Of a stretch of 64,000 nucleotides of DNA, positions 52,641 through 63,188 are shown piece by piece. Location: contig KV918953.1 in the NCBI GenBank assembly GCA_002049455.2, positions 62,001 to 126,000 on the forward strand, given 5' to 3'. A model generated the notes under the pieces. The model saw only the letters and a program-made list of their open reading frames with translations. It had not been told where the DNA came from and ran no database searches. The DNA is from Porphyra umbilicalis. Its lineage: Eukaryota > Rhodophyta > Bangiophyceae > Bangiales > Bangiaceae. The first letter of the stretch is position 1, and every line of letters begins with the position of its first letter. Both the position numbers and the translations under genes were made by a program.

Positions 52641-53984
52641 CGAGTGGTGGGTGGCACGTGGCGGGTGTGGGGGGTGGACGGTGCGTGGGCTTTGGGTGTG
52701 GGTGGAACGCTTGTTCACGGTGTCTGGCAGTGGGAGCCGGCGGCGGCGGTAGCGGCCGGCGTCTGTTTAGTACGTCAGTAATACATCCACCGATAACTGT
52801 TCATGCGCCACGGCTACGAGTGTGCGGGGATCTTATGGGACTTTCAGGGAGGGCCTCGGGTGCTTTGGCAGCAATCCGCCTCCGCAGGCGACTCATACAC
52901 ACAATTATGAGGTGGCTCGGTTGGCGGAAAGGACGCTACGTGACGTGGGCATCCTAAGACCGTCCTGATGTGGCTTTTCACCCTCGATTGAGTTTATGAG
53001 ATGTATAAAAGCCAACGCACACAGAAAGTTGGCCAGCAGACAGACAGAGCACCGTTGGGAGGTAGCGGCATATCTGGCCGCTGTGAACTTGGAGGGGCTA
53101 GAAAAGTATGAAGGAGGCCTTTGTACACTTAGCCACCTGCATTTCCGTTCCCAGGACCCTTCAAAGCACCAGAAAGGATTCTCTCTGAAGAAGTGTCGTT
53201 TTGGTCGACTTCGCCCCCGACGTGCCGCATGCTCCTCTTTCTTGGACCAGATGGAAGCGGGTAACGCGGAGGTAACCAGACCGTACAGTCTCCAAATAAA
53301 AAGTGGACAACATGGGCAAAGGGTGCTGTAGGAGGTACGCAGCGTTTCTTTTTTTGCAAGAACAGATGCAGAACTGTTATAGGCAGCAAGAGAAGCGCAG
53401 GGTGGCAACCCACTGGATTGAACAGTGTCAGAGAAAATACATGATCCACTGGATTGGACAGTGTCAGTCTCGATCTGCGGAGCACACTGGATTTGAAGCA
53501 CTGTCAAAGGGGGTCCATTCACACTGCTTGGTGAAGCCGACTGCAGTCTCCTCTGCCTCCGTGCCCCCCTCAACTGGTTGCCAGGACGGCTACGACTGCA
53601 GTCGTCAGTGCCTTTCTGTCGTATACACTGTGTCTGACACACTGTCAGAAGGGTTCATCTCCCTCCTTCCCCCATTTCTCGTCCCTTTCAGCCAGTACCG
53701 ATGCTACCTCGCTCACCACCACGCTCATTCTCGCGTCCGACGCCCACCCCCCCATAGCCGTTGCTTCTCCACACTGCCTCTGCATCCCCAATCCCTGCTG
53801 CCTCTCCCCACCCTTGTTGCCTCCTCCGACCCTCGCTGCACCCCAACACAGTTGTTGCCCCCCCACACCGCAGCTGCTTCCCCTCGCCGTCGCTGCCTCC
53901 CCCCACCACTTCCGCCTCCTCACCCACAATCAAAGGCCGCGGCCGACCCACCCCAACACCCGCCACCCGCCACCGATGGCCCGC
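52641..53984. other. 1.3-kb interval between inverted minisatellite arms
   Basis: Ordinary composition in the first half. A 245-codon minus frame (52905-53642) is open without recognisable motif. CCACTGGATTGAACAGTGTC-type units recur three times at 53408-53515 and contain the mirrored CACTG/CAGTG. Confidence 0.35.
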
Positions 53985-54410
53985 CCTCAGGCAGACCGCA
54001 CCCGCGGCGGAGTCGCTGCCACCGCCCGCCCGCGGGGGCGGCGGCGCCAGTGGTGGGGGCTGCGACCAAGGGCGGGGGCGGCGGCAGCGACGGGGGCGAC
54101 GGCAGCGGCTGAGGTAGCGCCATCAGGGGGGGAGGCGGCCAGCGTTGGGGGCGGCGGCGGGCAGCGGCGACGCCAGCTGGCGGCCAGGGCAGCGGCAGCG
54201 ACGGCGGCGGCGCCAGCGGCGCGGGCGGCGGCGGGCAGCGGCGGCGCCAGCCGGCGGCCAGGGCGGCGCAAGCGACATCGCCGGCGCCAGCAGCGGGGGG
54301 CGCGGCCAAGGGCGGGGGTGGGCCCCGTAGGGAGGTGGCGGTCAGCGGCGGGAGCGGCGGCCGGCGGGGGGCCCGCCGCCGGCCGCTGCCTGCAGCTGGC
54401 GTGGGGGATG
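53985..54410. repeat. inverted copy of the GC minisatellite
   Basis: Reverse complement of 52290-52640 over about 280 bp with roughly 90% visual identity in the best 130 bp (GGCGGCCAGCGTTGGGGGCG on this strand). Continues as GGC-rich repeats to 54410. Confidence 0.7.
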
Positions 54411-54629
54411 GGCCTTCTCCACGGAAGGGCGCGCCTGCGCGGTGTTTGTGACCCGTCAGATCATGCTGGGGCCCGCTGTCTTACTCTGTCTTGTGACGCT
54501 CACCTCCATCGGACAGCCATTGTTACGTCACGTCAAGCGATATCCAGAAAGGTTACCAACGCACGCGTCATTGTGGTAAATTCAAACACCCAAGAGTCCA
54601 CAATCGGTATAATTTTATCGTGGCAATGT

Positions 54630-54830
54630 GCCCCGCCGGCACCCCCCGCCAGGGCCCCCCCCAGAGCCTCCCCCCCAGAGCCCCCCCCCGCACCCCCCCC
54701 CCGCACCCCCCCCCGCGCCCCCCCCAGCCCCCCCCAGGCCCCCCAGCAGCCCCACCCCCCCCCCCCCCCCCCCAAAGCCCCCGCAAGCCCCCCCCCCCCC
54801 CCCCACACCCCCCTGAGAGCCCCCCCCGTC
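54630..54830 (+). repeat. 200-bp C-rich tract
   Basis: Runs of 4-15 C separated by AG, GC or A, nearly free of G and T on this strand. It gives meaningless Pro-rich open frames in all plus frames. The minus strand has dense G runs suited to quadruplex formation. Confidence 0.85.
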
Positions 54831-56715
54831 GATGGTAGCCCACCTACACGTCGAATCGACGGGGTGCGTTTTTCTTGAAATACAACCTCTCTCGAAGACA
54901 CCCCCCGCCGTTGGGATTCAGTTGTGCACTGCATTTTGAACCCGTGGCAGGCCTTGTGCCTTTCTTCGCACCAACCCTTGCGACGCCATCGGTCCTCGTT
55001 GTGCCCCCAACTGCCTCATCTTCGTGACGACCGGCGGTGTCATTATTTGCCCCGCCTCATCGAGCGGTGGCTGCGTAACCCACCGACCGCCGCCATGTAC
55101 GGTTGGGGCATGCAGCGACCCCAAACAACAGGCGTCACGAAGGCCGGGGAGAGTGGGCAGGAGGCCTACCGTGGCGGTGCCGAGAGGCGCACTCTGTTTC
55201 GTGTGGCGCCGCCCTCCCCCACCCGTCCCTTTCTCGTCTGCCTTTCCGTCCACGTTTGGTTTGTTTTCCGAGTCGTCTCTTTCCTGTCGATTGTTTTGCG
55301 TGCGTGTGGGTGCAGGGTGCCGCCCGCTGGTGCGTGTGTATCCACGGATACGTTGCACGCTGACGGCCCCTTCTGTTTGTGCTCTTCTTATCCGTCAAAC
55401 ATAGTGAGGCCGACTCGACCGTAGCGTATGTCATGCTGTTCTGCGCTCACTTCTCAACCGCATTCTTGAGGTATCTCTGCTCCAGTTAGTCGGTGGCCTT
55501 CTTGTTGCCTTGCACAAGAGCTTCTGCAGCCATGCGCTCCGTGCCAGACCGTTTCTGGCCAACGGACGGCGACAGTCCAACGGAGGGCGACAGTCCGCCC
55601 GTACGAAGAAACGACTCCCAAGTCTATGGCCCACTTAATCACCCCTGAGTCACTCTGGCGCCCCTCCTCCGCCCTCATCCACCCCCTTCCTGCTGTGAGT
55701 GCGCCCTGGCTTCGGCTTTTGGCTCGGGTCCGGCTGTTAATCTTCGTGTCACCCACCATCCATTCCACAAGCAAACATGGCAAAAAGGCAGCCTTTCCCT
55801 AGCCAGCTCCCGGCGGGCCCTGCACCCGTTCCCCCCTCTACAGCTACACAAACGAAGGCGGCCTGTGCGTGCGCTTCCCCTCCGTCCTCGCGTCCTTTTT
55901 CAGCTTGGCATGCAGCTCCTCTCGCGTTCCAACGTCACTGTTGGTGTGCTGCGTCACTCGCGCTAGCTCAGACATCGCCACTCCATCAACGACGCCAAGC
56001 ATCGGCCGCAACCGCCCAAGCCTCGGCCGCAACCGCGACCCCCCACCGGCGCCACAACAATGCCGCCGCCCGACAGCCGGGAGCACATCGACAATGACCG
56101 CGGCCACATCCTCGCGGCTGAACTTGCACTTCATAGTATGCCCCTGCCCAACCGGCTGCGAGTGCCAGGTAGGACCTGATTGCGACAGCTTCGTGAGGGA
56201 CGGGACACAACGGATGGCAACACCCGCGTGTGCTTTTTTGCCCTCTTCGTAGAAGCTTCAATGCCACAGACTGCGGCGCGAGGCGACAATGACCACGGCG
56301 GCTGTGTATGAGTCCCTATGGTTCAGTCTGTCTCCTCAATGAAGCACCGCGTTGCCATCTTTTGCAGGCTTGGCGGGCTACTCCCGCCCTATCGACATAC
56401 CCACTCTTACGCAGCACCACTGCAGCTCCGTGGCCCATCTCAAAAGAGACCTATGCTCGTCAACGCTGCGCCCGGATGAAGCGCAGCACACAGACACGTG
56501 TGCCAAGAGGAATTGCTCCCCGGCACGTCCGCCGAGACAGCGCGAGAAGCGCTGCGACAACTTCCTCCTCGGGAGCATCCAGGACAATGTTACCGTCGAT
56601 GGTCCCTTCATCCGCAGCGAGGGGGATGGCTCGAGTGAGGTCCACCTGCCTTTCTGTACACAGATGCACGCAGGCCACGGCCGCTACGGCCGCCGCCACT
56701 TGCGCAGGTGCGTAA
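54831..56715. other. interval without a gene I recognise
   Basis: Ordinary composition. Small open frames on both strands. One plus segment near 56040-56168 gives an ordinary-looking peptide (NDRGHILAAELALHSMPLPN) followed by CAG/GTAGGA, a plausible exon end. CAG/GTGCGTAAG at about 56706 is a strong donor-like site. I cannot build a gene from these. Confidence 0.3.
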
Positions 56716-57621
56716 GAACGAAAGCCAACGATTGCCGGAGATGCCCGCCCGGCATTACCGGCATCCGGCGGAGTAAAATCAGCATGTGCACTCTCACACG
56801 CGTCAGTCACGACAACACGCGCTGCACGTAGAGTGTCACCCGACGAACCCACGGCGGCTGGACCAGCACCGACACCCGTCGCACCCGCTGCAGCGGCAAA
56901 ACCACGGCAGGATGCGTACAAGGCGAGAGGGGCATCGCCACGGGCGGACTCAAACGCAGGGGTGCCGACGGCAACGGTGCAGAAGCGCGCACACCGGATG
57001 TGGCAGGCAGCGAAGGGTCCCCCGGCTGCGGCACCCGCAGACGACGAGTGGGCCGCTTTCTTCTCGGCACCTCGGGTCAAAGAGGCCACAGCACCTGTAA
57101 GGGATGGCGTCCCATCGCCGGTGCTCCGCTTGCCCGGCCTCTGCACTCCGCCCTCCAAGGTTGGATGAACGCCGTCGCTGGTAAGGGCGCGCACTGCTCC
57201 AGTGGAGCGAAGCTCGAGGAGCATGGATACTGCGGCCGCCCGCCTACGCTTCCCGTCCATCGCGACAGCTTTCAGTTTGACGGCTACGGAAGGTGCTCCA
57301 TCCGCGTTGGGCAATGCGCGCTTGCTGCTCGGTGAACACGAAGAGGACCTCCTGCAGTTGCCGCTTGAAGTGGGGAAGCTCTTGGACTCCATGAGGGCAG
57401 CCGAACAACAGGCCACAGCGTCAAAACGAAAAGCGCGTGACGGAGAGTCGTGCGGCGAGCACGAGGAGATGCAAGACGACGCGCCACGCGGGGAACCCCC
57501 CGATTATCCACGGCGCGTTACTCGAGGCGTCACTCGTGGGGGGGCGGAGACGGGCCGCTCCACTCAAGCGAGAGGGTCGACCGCTCGTGCCGAGCTCACC
57601 GCGAACTGGTGGCTCTGTTGA
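56716..57621 (+). pseudogene. possible decayed hypothetical protein
   Basis: One plus frame is open except for TGA at 57166. It reads as ordinary protein in places (QKRAHRMWQAAKGPP, DEWAAFFSAPRVKEAT, LGEHEEDLLQLPLEVGKLLD) with a charged C-terminal half. No family recognised. A 318-codon minus frame (56460-57416) is open without stops over the same DNA, so the strand is uncertain. Confidence 0.3.
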
Positions 57622-58588
57622 CACTTGATTGGCTGAAGGAAGTCGGACAACCCGGCTCGGCCGCGCAGGATCAGGCGAGCCGTGGAACTGGCGTGCATCG
57701 GGTCTCATCCAACATGCGCCGATAGTAACTGCACCCGTCTCGTGCCTCACCAGCCGCGAGCGAGGCTCCCTCATGCACGGCTCCCCACCCCACACCACAC
57801 GCTCCCTCACCCCGCGCGCTGCTGCGTCGGCCGCGCTTCTGGGGAAAGGCACATCCCACGTGTTGTTGTGCTGTCCTCACTGCTTCCCTCGTTCGCCGAA
57901 ATCCGCACTCTGACCTCCGCGGCTGCTCGCCAGGGCATTGGTGGGGCTGAGGGGCTGTGCTGCTTTTTGTCGGTGACGGGGACTTTTGTCGTGTGGGCGC
58001 ATCGTGGCCAGAGAAGACGCACCGGCACCGCTGCCCTTCGCGGGCGCCATGCTCAGATCGACCCGTGGAGGGAGATCAGCGCTTCGCCCTCCAATCCGTC
58101 GTCGAATCTCGAGATGAAAGATCGAGGACGCGGTATCGCGCGTGCAAGGCTTTCCAAAAGCAAATGGCAAATGATCCGATCGCATTTCCACGTCTCATCC
58201 AGGTCGTCAGCGTGGCTCTGCCTGCTCTGCAGTCGCGTCGCCACCAAGCCTCCCGAGCAACCTTCTCCCCTTCACGTGGTTTCGCGGGCAAGCGCGGCTG
58301 GGGCTCTTCTTCCGTTCGCAGTGAGTACCCGTGGAAGCGCTCTGGGTCCGGTTGGACGCATCCCCGCAATGAGCACCTGGGGATGCATTGTCCTGCCAGA
58401 TGGCGACAGCCGCGCAGGCGGCCGACCACCCCGCTTTCCGAGAGAGCTGCGGCGATTGAGCACGAGCTTCCCGCCACGCTTCCCACTCGTCGCTGTCCGA
58501 CGCGTTTCTCGGTCTGCGCCTCGACGCCGCGAACGGCCGGCTCTATTGCGACGCGGTACTCTCAACGAGTCCGCCGCCGCCTGGGAAG

Positions 58589-59199
58589 ATGCACCGCTCG
58601 ACATGCTGCCCCGGGATGCAATCCAGGTCACAGCAGTTTCCGATGGCTCGTCGGCTGTCTTGGCCGCGCTGCAGCTCCGCCGACGGCGCGCCGCCGGCGG
58701 AACACAACCTCGGCCGGACCACTGCGGGGGGTTGCGTGCCCTGCCACGAGGGAAAGAGACCACAACGGTGGCATCATTGGCTGCCAAACTGTCATCCAAA
58801 GCCAGACAGGCTCTGTCGCGCGCGGACATGTTTAGATTCGTTGGGGTGAAATCTGAGCACGCGCACACCACGGCGGTGGCGGCGGCTGGCGGCTGCGTTT
58901 CATCAAGGCGTCTTGAGGCTGCTGTGACTGCGAAAAACGGGGTATTGGCCTCATTCCAGGCCGCAGACGCCGAAGCGGCCACGGTAATGGCAGCAGCGGC
59001 GGCAGTAGAGGCAGTCACTGTCGCGGAGGCAGCCGCTCAAGAGGCTGCAGCGACAGCAGCGGCTCAATATGAGGCCGAGGGACACGAGGAAGAGGAGCAA
59101 ACGTCACCGGAGCTCGACATGTGTTCTTCCCGGTGTCTGACTTTGAGTAACCGAACAGGCACGGACGACCTGCAAGGGGGTGGGCGCCAACATGCGTAG
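58589..59199 (+). CDS. hypothetical protein segment, Ala-rich acidic C terminus
   Basis: Last third of a long plus frame (57682-59199). From about 58760 it reads ASLAAKLSSKARQALSRADM, FRFVGVKSEHAH and then an Ala/Glu-rich helix ending EGHEEEEQTSPELDM, which looks protein-like. Upstream, a different plus frame (about 58490-58570) gives SDAFLGLRLDAANGRLYCDA, so the gene may be spliced or frameshifted. No family recognised. Confidence 0.3.
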
Positions 59200-59742
59200 T
59201 AACTTCTGTTAACATGGGATGGGATGGACCGCTACGACGCCCCTGCCACGAGTAAAACAGCGCGGGGGCACGGCCTGTGGCGCATTGAACGACATCACCA
59301 GTGACCAGCAGGGGCTCCCATGAGCGTGCCGGGACGTCTGTGTGCGACCATGTCTGGCGCGCAAGGCAATCTTTAGAGCGATGCGTCGCTTGTCCACCCG
59401 CCGCCGAACGCGGCCGGCAGCGGCACGACATCCCACTAGCTGCCGACCATCGCCCAGCTACGACGTGTCTGCGCAAGACGCACACAAGCAGGGGCTTGCA
59501 AATGACCTACGTCGAAACCCAGGCCCACTTGCTGTAGGACCGGCACGTGCGATGTGCAGAGAATACCACTACGTTTACCTACTGACTCCCCCTCCGGTAC
59601 CGATGCTCACACCCAGACAAGAACGTACTACTCCACGAGTGACTCCTCCAACTAGCGCACCAGGTGCGCGGACACAACAACTAAAACCCACTCTTCACTG
59701 GGCAGCACCCCTTTCGTGGAAAAAAGGGGCCTCTTGCGCTTT

Positions 59743-60273
59743 CTAGGCGTCGACGACGTTCACATCCTCGACGTCCGCCACCCCGACGAGAGATGCAGCG
59801 AGAGCCGGGATGATGGCAGCTTCGCGTGCCACGTCAAAGTCACTGCGCGACGGTGCCATACTCGCGCCACTCACGAATGGGACGCCGGCCGGAGACGTCC
59901 GCTCCCCCGCGGGAATGTCATCGGCGTTCATTACAGGCGTGGCCGGTGTGGATGCCGGTGCTGCCGCTGACGATAACGACGCAGGCTGCGCACTGTCACC
60001 GCGCAGGATGCTTCGCGCCGGTAGACGAGACGACGCCGTTCTGGCCGCCGATGCGGCGTTGGATGGCCCGCCCTTACTCGAGGACGCGTGGGCGCCCCAC
60101 GCTGTCGCCGGCCTCGTGTCCGCGCGACGAACAAGTGTGTCGACTGTCACCGCAATTTTAGTCAGTAGAGCCGGCTTCATTGTAGCCGGCATGGTTGAGC
60201 ACAGCCAATCCGCCACCTGGGCGGCCGACAGCGTGCCGAACATGAGAGAATACCCGCGCACATGCGACTGCAT
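59743..60273 (-). CDS. hypothetical protein, possible second exon of the Cys-rich gene
   Basis: The start region reads DADPELAALVIADAMQSHVR, then GYSLMFGTLSAAQVADWLCS, then becomes Ser/Ala-rich and ends in an Asp/Val-rich tail. It lies 150 bp downstream of 60425-61300 on the same strand but in another frame, with CGTCATCGCAG/ATG as a possible 3' splice site near 60273. Function unknown. Confidence 0.35.
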   Translation of the reverse strand: MQSHVRGYSLMFGTLSAAQVADWLCSTMPATMKPALLTKIAVTVDTLVRRADTRPATAWGAHASSSKGGPSNAASAARTASSRLPARSILRGDSAQPASLSSAAAPASTPATPVMNADDIPAGERTSPAGVPFVSGASMAPSRSDFDVAREAAIIPALAASLVGVADVEDVNVVDA

Positions 60274-60424
60274 CGCATCTGCGATGACGAGAGCAGCCAG
60301 TTCCGGGTCGGCATCAGCAACGGGACATTAGCACATCTGCTCAATGACGAGATGCGCCACCTTGAGAGACGGTAGCGACCCAACGTCTCGGTCATTTACA
60401 CTCGGGCATGCGGTTGGACCACGG

Positions 60425-61300
60425 TTAACATGTGCCAGGCGGCCACAAGCTGTCCGGGTCGTTCGCGACAGGGACCTGCAGCGGCTCGTCCGCCTTACCG
60501 CCCTTCGCAGCCTTGTTCTTGCCCTTGCTGCGGGGGTATTTTCCCATGTTGATGGCTGCGGCATAAAGCCCCATCTGTCCTCCGGGGGGGCCACGCAGGG
60601 ACTTGACGCGGCTTCGAGGCGTACTGCGCGCGCCCGCGACGGCGTCAACCTCAACGTCCACCCTGTTGTCGTCTAAGCTTGCGTCTCTGTGGCCGCCTTC
60701 GTCTCCGTCTACTTCACTCTCCACGGCGTCTGCGGCGCGGCGGTTCGCCGCCACAGCTCCATCGTCGCGAGCAGCGACTAGCGCGTCAAAATCGATCTTG
60801 TTGTCGCCCTGAAGAACAGAGGCGGCGCTGCCAAGAGACTGCATCAGGCGAACGGATTCGTCGAGCCCGACGGCCTCGGCGAGCGTGTTGGCGCGCAGCC
60901 TCGAGACGATGCGGCGCCGCTCGATACCAATCTGCGCCGCAGCAGCGGACACGCTCTGGGTGTTGTTGACCAGGTTGCGTACCGTCGTGCCCGTCATCAT
61001 CACGCACACGAATTCCATGTCGTCCAGCACGCGGTTCTCCTTCTTTCGAAGCAGCCGCCCGTCCTTGATCACCCACCGGTCGAGCGCGTAGGTTTGCGTC
61101 CCATACTGGTGGCGATAAAGGCCGCAGACGCCACACACCTTGTGGTGGACGCACTTTGCGTTTCCGCATTTCCCCTTCTCCGCAAAGGGGTGGTCATTCG
61201 GCAGGCTGCGGCGGCAAAGCGTCTGTCGAAGCGGACACGTGCGCGCAGTGCGCCCGGTCCCATCGGGCGGCGCCACGAAGTGGCAAATGCCGCACTTCAT
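60425..61300 (-). CDS. Cys-rich hypothetical protein with paired zinc-binding motif
   Basis: I start at the ATG at 61300 because the longer frame (to 61495) is only the translated 60-bp tandem repeat. Residues 1-75 hold KCGICHFVAPP...TCPLRQTLC and GKCGNAKCVHHKVCGVCGLY: C-x2-CH, C-x6-C, C-x4-C-x5-C-x2-C, then a His. This suggests one or two zinc sites. Residues 75-185 look globular (DRWVIKDGRLLRKKENRVLD, VCVMMTGTTVRNLVNN, RRIVSRLRANTLAEAVGLDE). The C-terminal 100 residues are acidic and then Lys-rich. I do not recognise the family. DNA or RNA binding is a guess from the Cys pattern and charge. Confidence 0.45.
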   Translation of the reverse strand: MKCGICHFVAPPDGTGRTARTCPLRQTLCRRSLPNDHPFAEKGKCGNAKCVHHKVCGVCGLYRHQYGTQTYALDRWVIKDGRLLRKKENRVLDDMEFVCVMMTGTTVRNLVNNTQSVSAAAAQIGIERRRIVSRLRANTLAEAVGLDESVRLMQSLGSAASVLQGDNKIDFDALVAARDDGAVAANRRAADAVESEVDGDEGGHRDASLDDNRVDVEVDAVAGARSTPRSRVKSLRGPPGGQMGLYAAAINMGKYPRSKGKNKAAKGGKADEPLQVPVANDPDSLWPPGTC

Positions 61301-61329
61301 TGTGAAAGGGATACACCTTCTACACCCTG

Positions 61330-61510
61330 AGAGGGCACGCGCGACGGCGGACTTGCGCGCCTCGCGTGGCCGGCGCGTCGTCGCCAGGATGAGGCACGCC
61401 CGACGGCCGCCTTGTGCGCCACGCGTCGCCGACGCGACGTCGCCAGGAAAAAGGCACGCCCGACGGCCGCCTTGTGCGCACCGCGTCGCCGCCACGTCGT
61501 CGTCGGCTGC
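61330..61510. repeat. 60-bp tandem repeat, three copies
   Basis: GGCACGC starts at 61333, 61393 and 61453, with CGACGGCCGCCTTGTGCGC and GTCGCCAGGA in each unit. It extends the Cys-rich frame upstream without adding meaning. Confidence 0.8.
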
Positions 61511-62395
61511 TCACTCCGCAGACGCCGGCGGCGGGACGGAACGAGGCTTGCAGACGCGGCTGCCCGTACATGCACGAAAACAGTACGCAGGCAGCCGTGA
61601 GGGCGTTCTTGTATCCCATCCCCGGCACAGCACGCCCCACCCGCCCCAACGGCCACGCAAAGAAAACATGCGCTCCAATGGAAACTGCCGAATGCGGCGC
61701 GGAGTGTCGCGGGGGCGCGAGTGTGGGAGATCACACCGGACCACGACGGCGGCTGCTAGGGCAGAAAAGTGGCAAAGCCGTTGCACGGCAGGTCCCGTGA
61801 GGTCCCATAATTGCGTCGTGGGCGTGGTTTCAGGGTTGGGGGGCAACAGCGGCAACTGCCGCCGGCGAAAGAAATGGACCGTCCCTCGGCCACCAATGCC
61901 GAGATCAACCAACAAGGGGGCAAGTGCAGCCTGCCAGATGGGGGTGATGGTGCAATCCGTCGCGGGGGCGCGCCGCGTGTCGCGCCGCGACGACAGCGAC
62001 GGGAAAGGACCGGGGGGATGACCGTAGATGGGCAGGCGGCCGCGCTGGGCGACGGACGTCGACCAGTCGACCTCGGGGCGAGGCGCCACGGCGCCTGTCG
62101 TCATCTATGGCATGAAGAAGGGGGATTGACAGGCACTCGTCGTGTTGCAATTGAAGACGCCACCGCAAAGACCGCTCCCCGTGCTAGGGAGGCTGTCCAT
62201 CTGACGCGGGAGAGGGGCTCCCCCTTTCACACACGCAGAGCGAAGGGGCGCCCATCCGACGCGGGAGAGCGGCTCACTGCTGCGCACTCGCAAACGCGTG
62301 CGACGTTTCATTGGCTGTCACGCTCTTTTGGCACTCGTGCTGCTCACGGGACTTAGTGGGCCATTGCGCGTTTGGGCAAACAATCCGTCGAGCTA
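61511..62395. other. spacer, no gene recognised
   Basis: Open frames of 145-293 codons overlap on both strands without motifs. A short direct repeat (GACGCGGGAGAGGGGCTC / GACGCGGGAGAGCGGCTC) lies at 62202-62275. Confidence 0.3.
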
Positions 62396-62645
62396 TGGTG
62401 CGTGTCCCAAAAATGAGACATGCGCGTTTTCTGGAAGACTGACACAGCACTGCACGGTGGCAGGCGGGGTGGGGTACGAGAAAATTCTCAACTGGGCTCC
62501 ATGGAAAGAGCCTATCCCGAGACGTTCTTGCCTGACAACTCCTTAGTACCTGCCTGTGGGCCCTGTTCTGTGGACCTCTCAGCTAATTCCGATCTTGGAG
62601 CCAGTCTTTTTCAGGTTCTTGGGGTTACAGGTTTGCAACGCCTGT
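62396..62645 (+). mobile_element. left end of a Tigger-type element, TIR shared with 43868-44495
   Basis: TA at 62394-62395 is followed by TGGTGCGTGTCCCAAAAATG and about 250 bp nearly identical to the 628-bp element at 43868. The opposite end is not in the window. The transposase C terminus at 63189 reads toward this end, so this is most likely the 3' end of a larger, possibly autonomous copy. Confidence 0.75.
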
Positions 62646-63188
62646 CCGTCTGACCCCAATCTTTAGCAACTCGCCCACTGGGAAGGCTTAATCCTATCCC
62701 CCACAGAAGAAAAAAATATGGCTCAGTTCGGGGGACCCTCACGAGGTCAGCGGTCTTCTGCGTTTCTCCTGGGACGCTCCTGTTCTCATTCTGGAAAATG
62801 CACGTCAAAAAAGACCTGTATCAGTCTTTGACACAATGCGTTTACATACGCGGATCGCCTGGAAACGCACATTACAGTCACAAAAACTTACGCTTATATC
62901 GAGTATTTGGCTTTCCGGGTGGGAGCACCGACACGATTGTCTCGGCTTTCTGTCTCGTGAAGCGCCCCCCACCGCCCACTGGTTCCATCATGGCACTGGC
63001 GCAGTTGAATGAGCCCCGGTGCGGTTGGCTGTTGTCCCGCCACGCCCCCCCTCAGAACACTGGTATCGGCATGGGGGGGGGGGCTGTACGATTACCTACT
63101 GCGCCGCCTTCCTAGTGTCGACAACGGGGGGGGGCAGTGCGGCTTTCCACTGTCCCGCCTTCCCATCTCACGAGTGGTTGCCAAGGGG

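Noticed and set aside
51130..52752. ~500-codon frames on both strands in the GCC minisatellite
   Set aside because: All six phases stay open because the repeat lacks AT-rich stop codons. The products are Ala/Pro/Gly or Arg strings.
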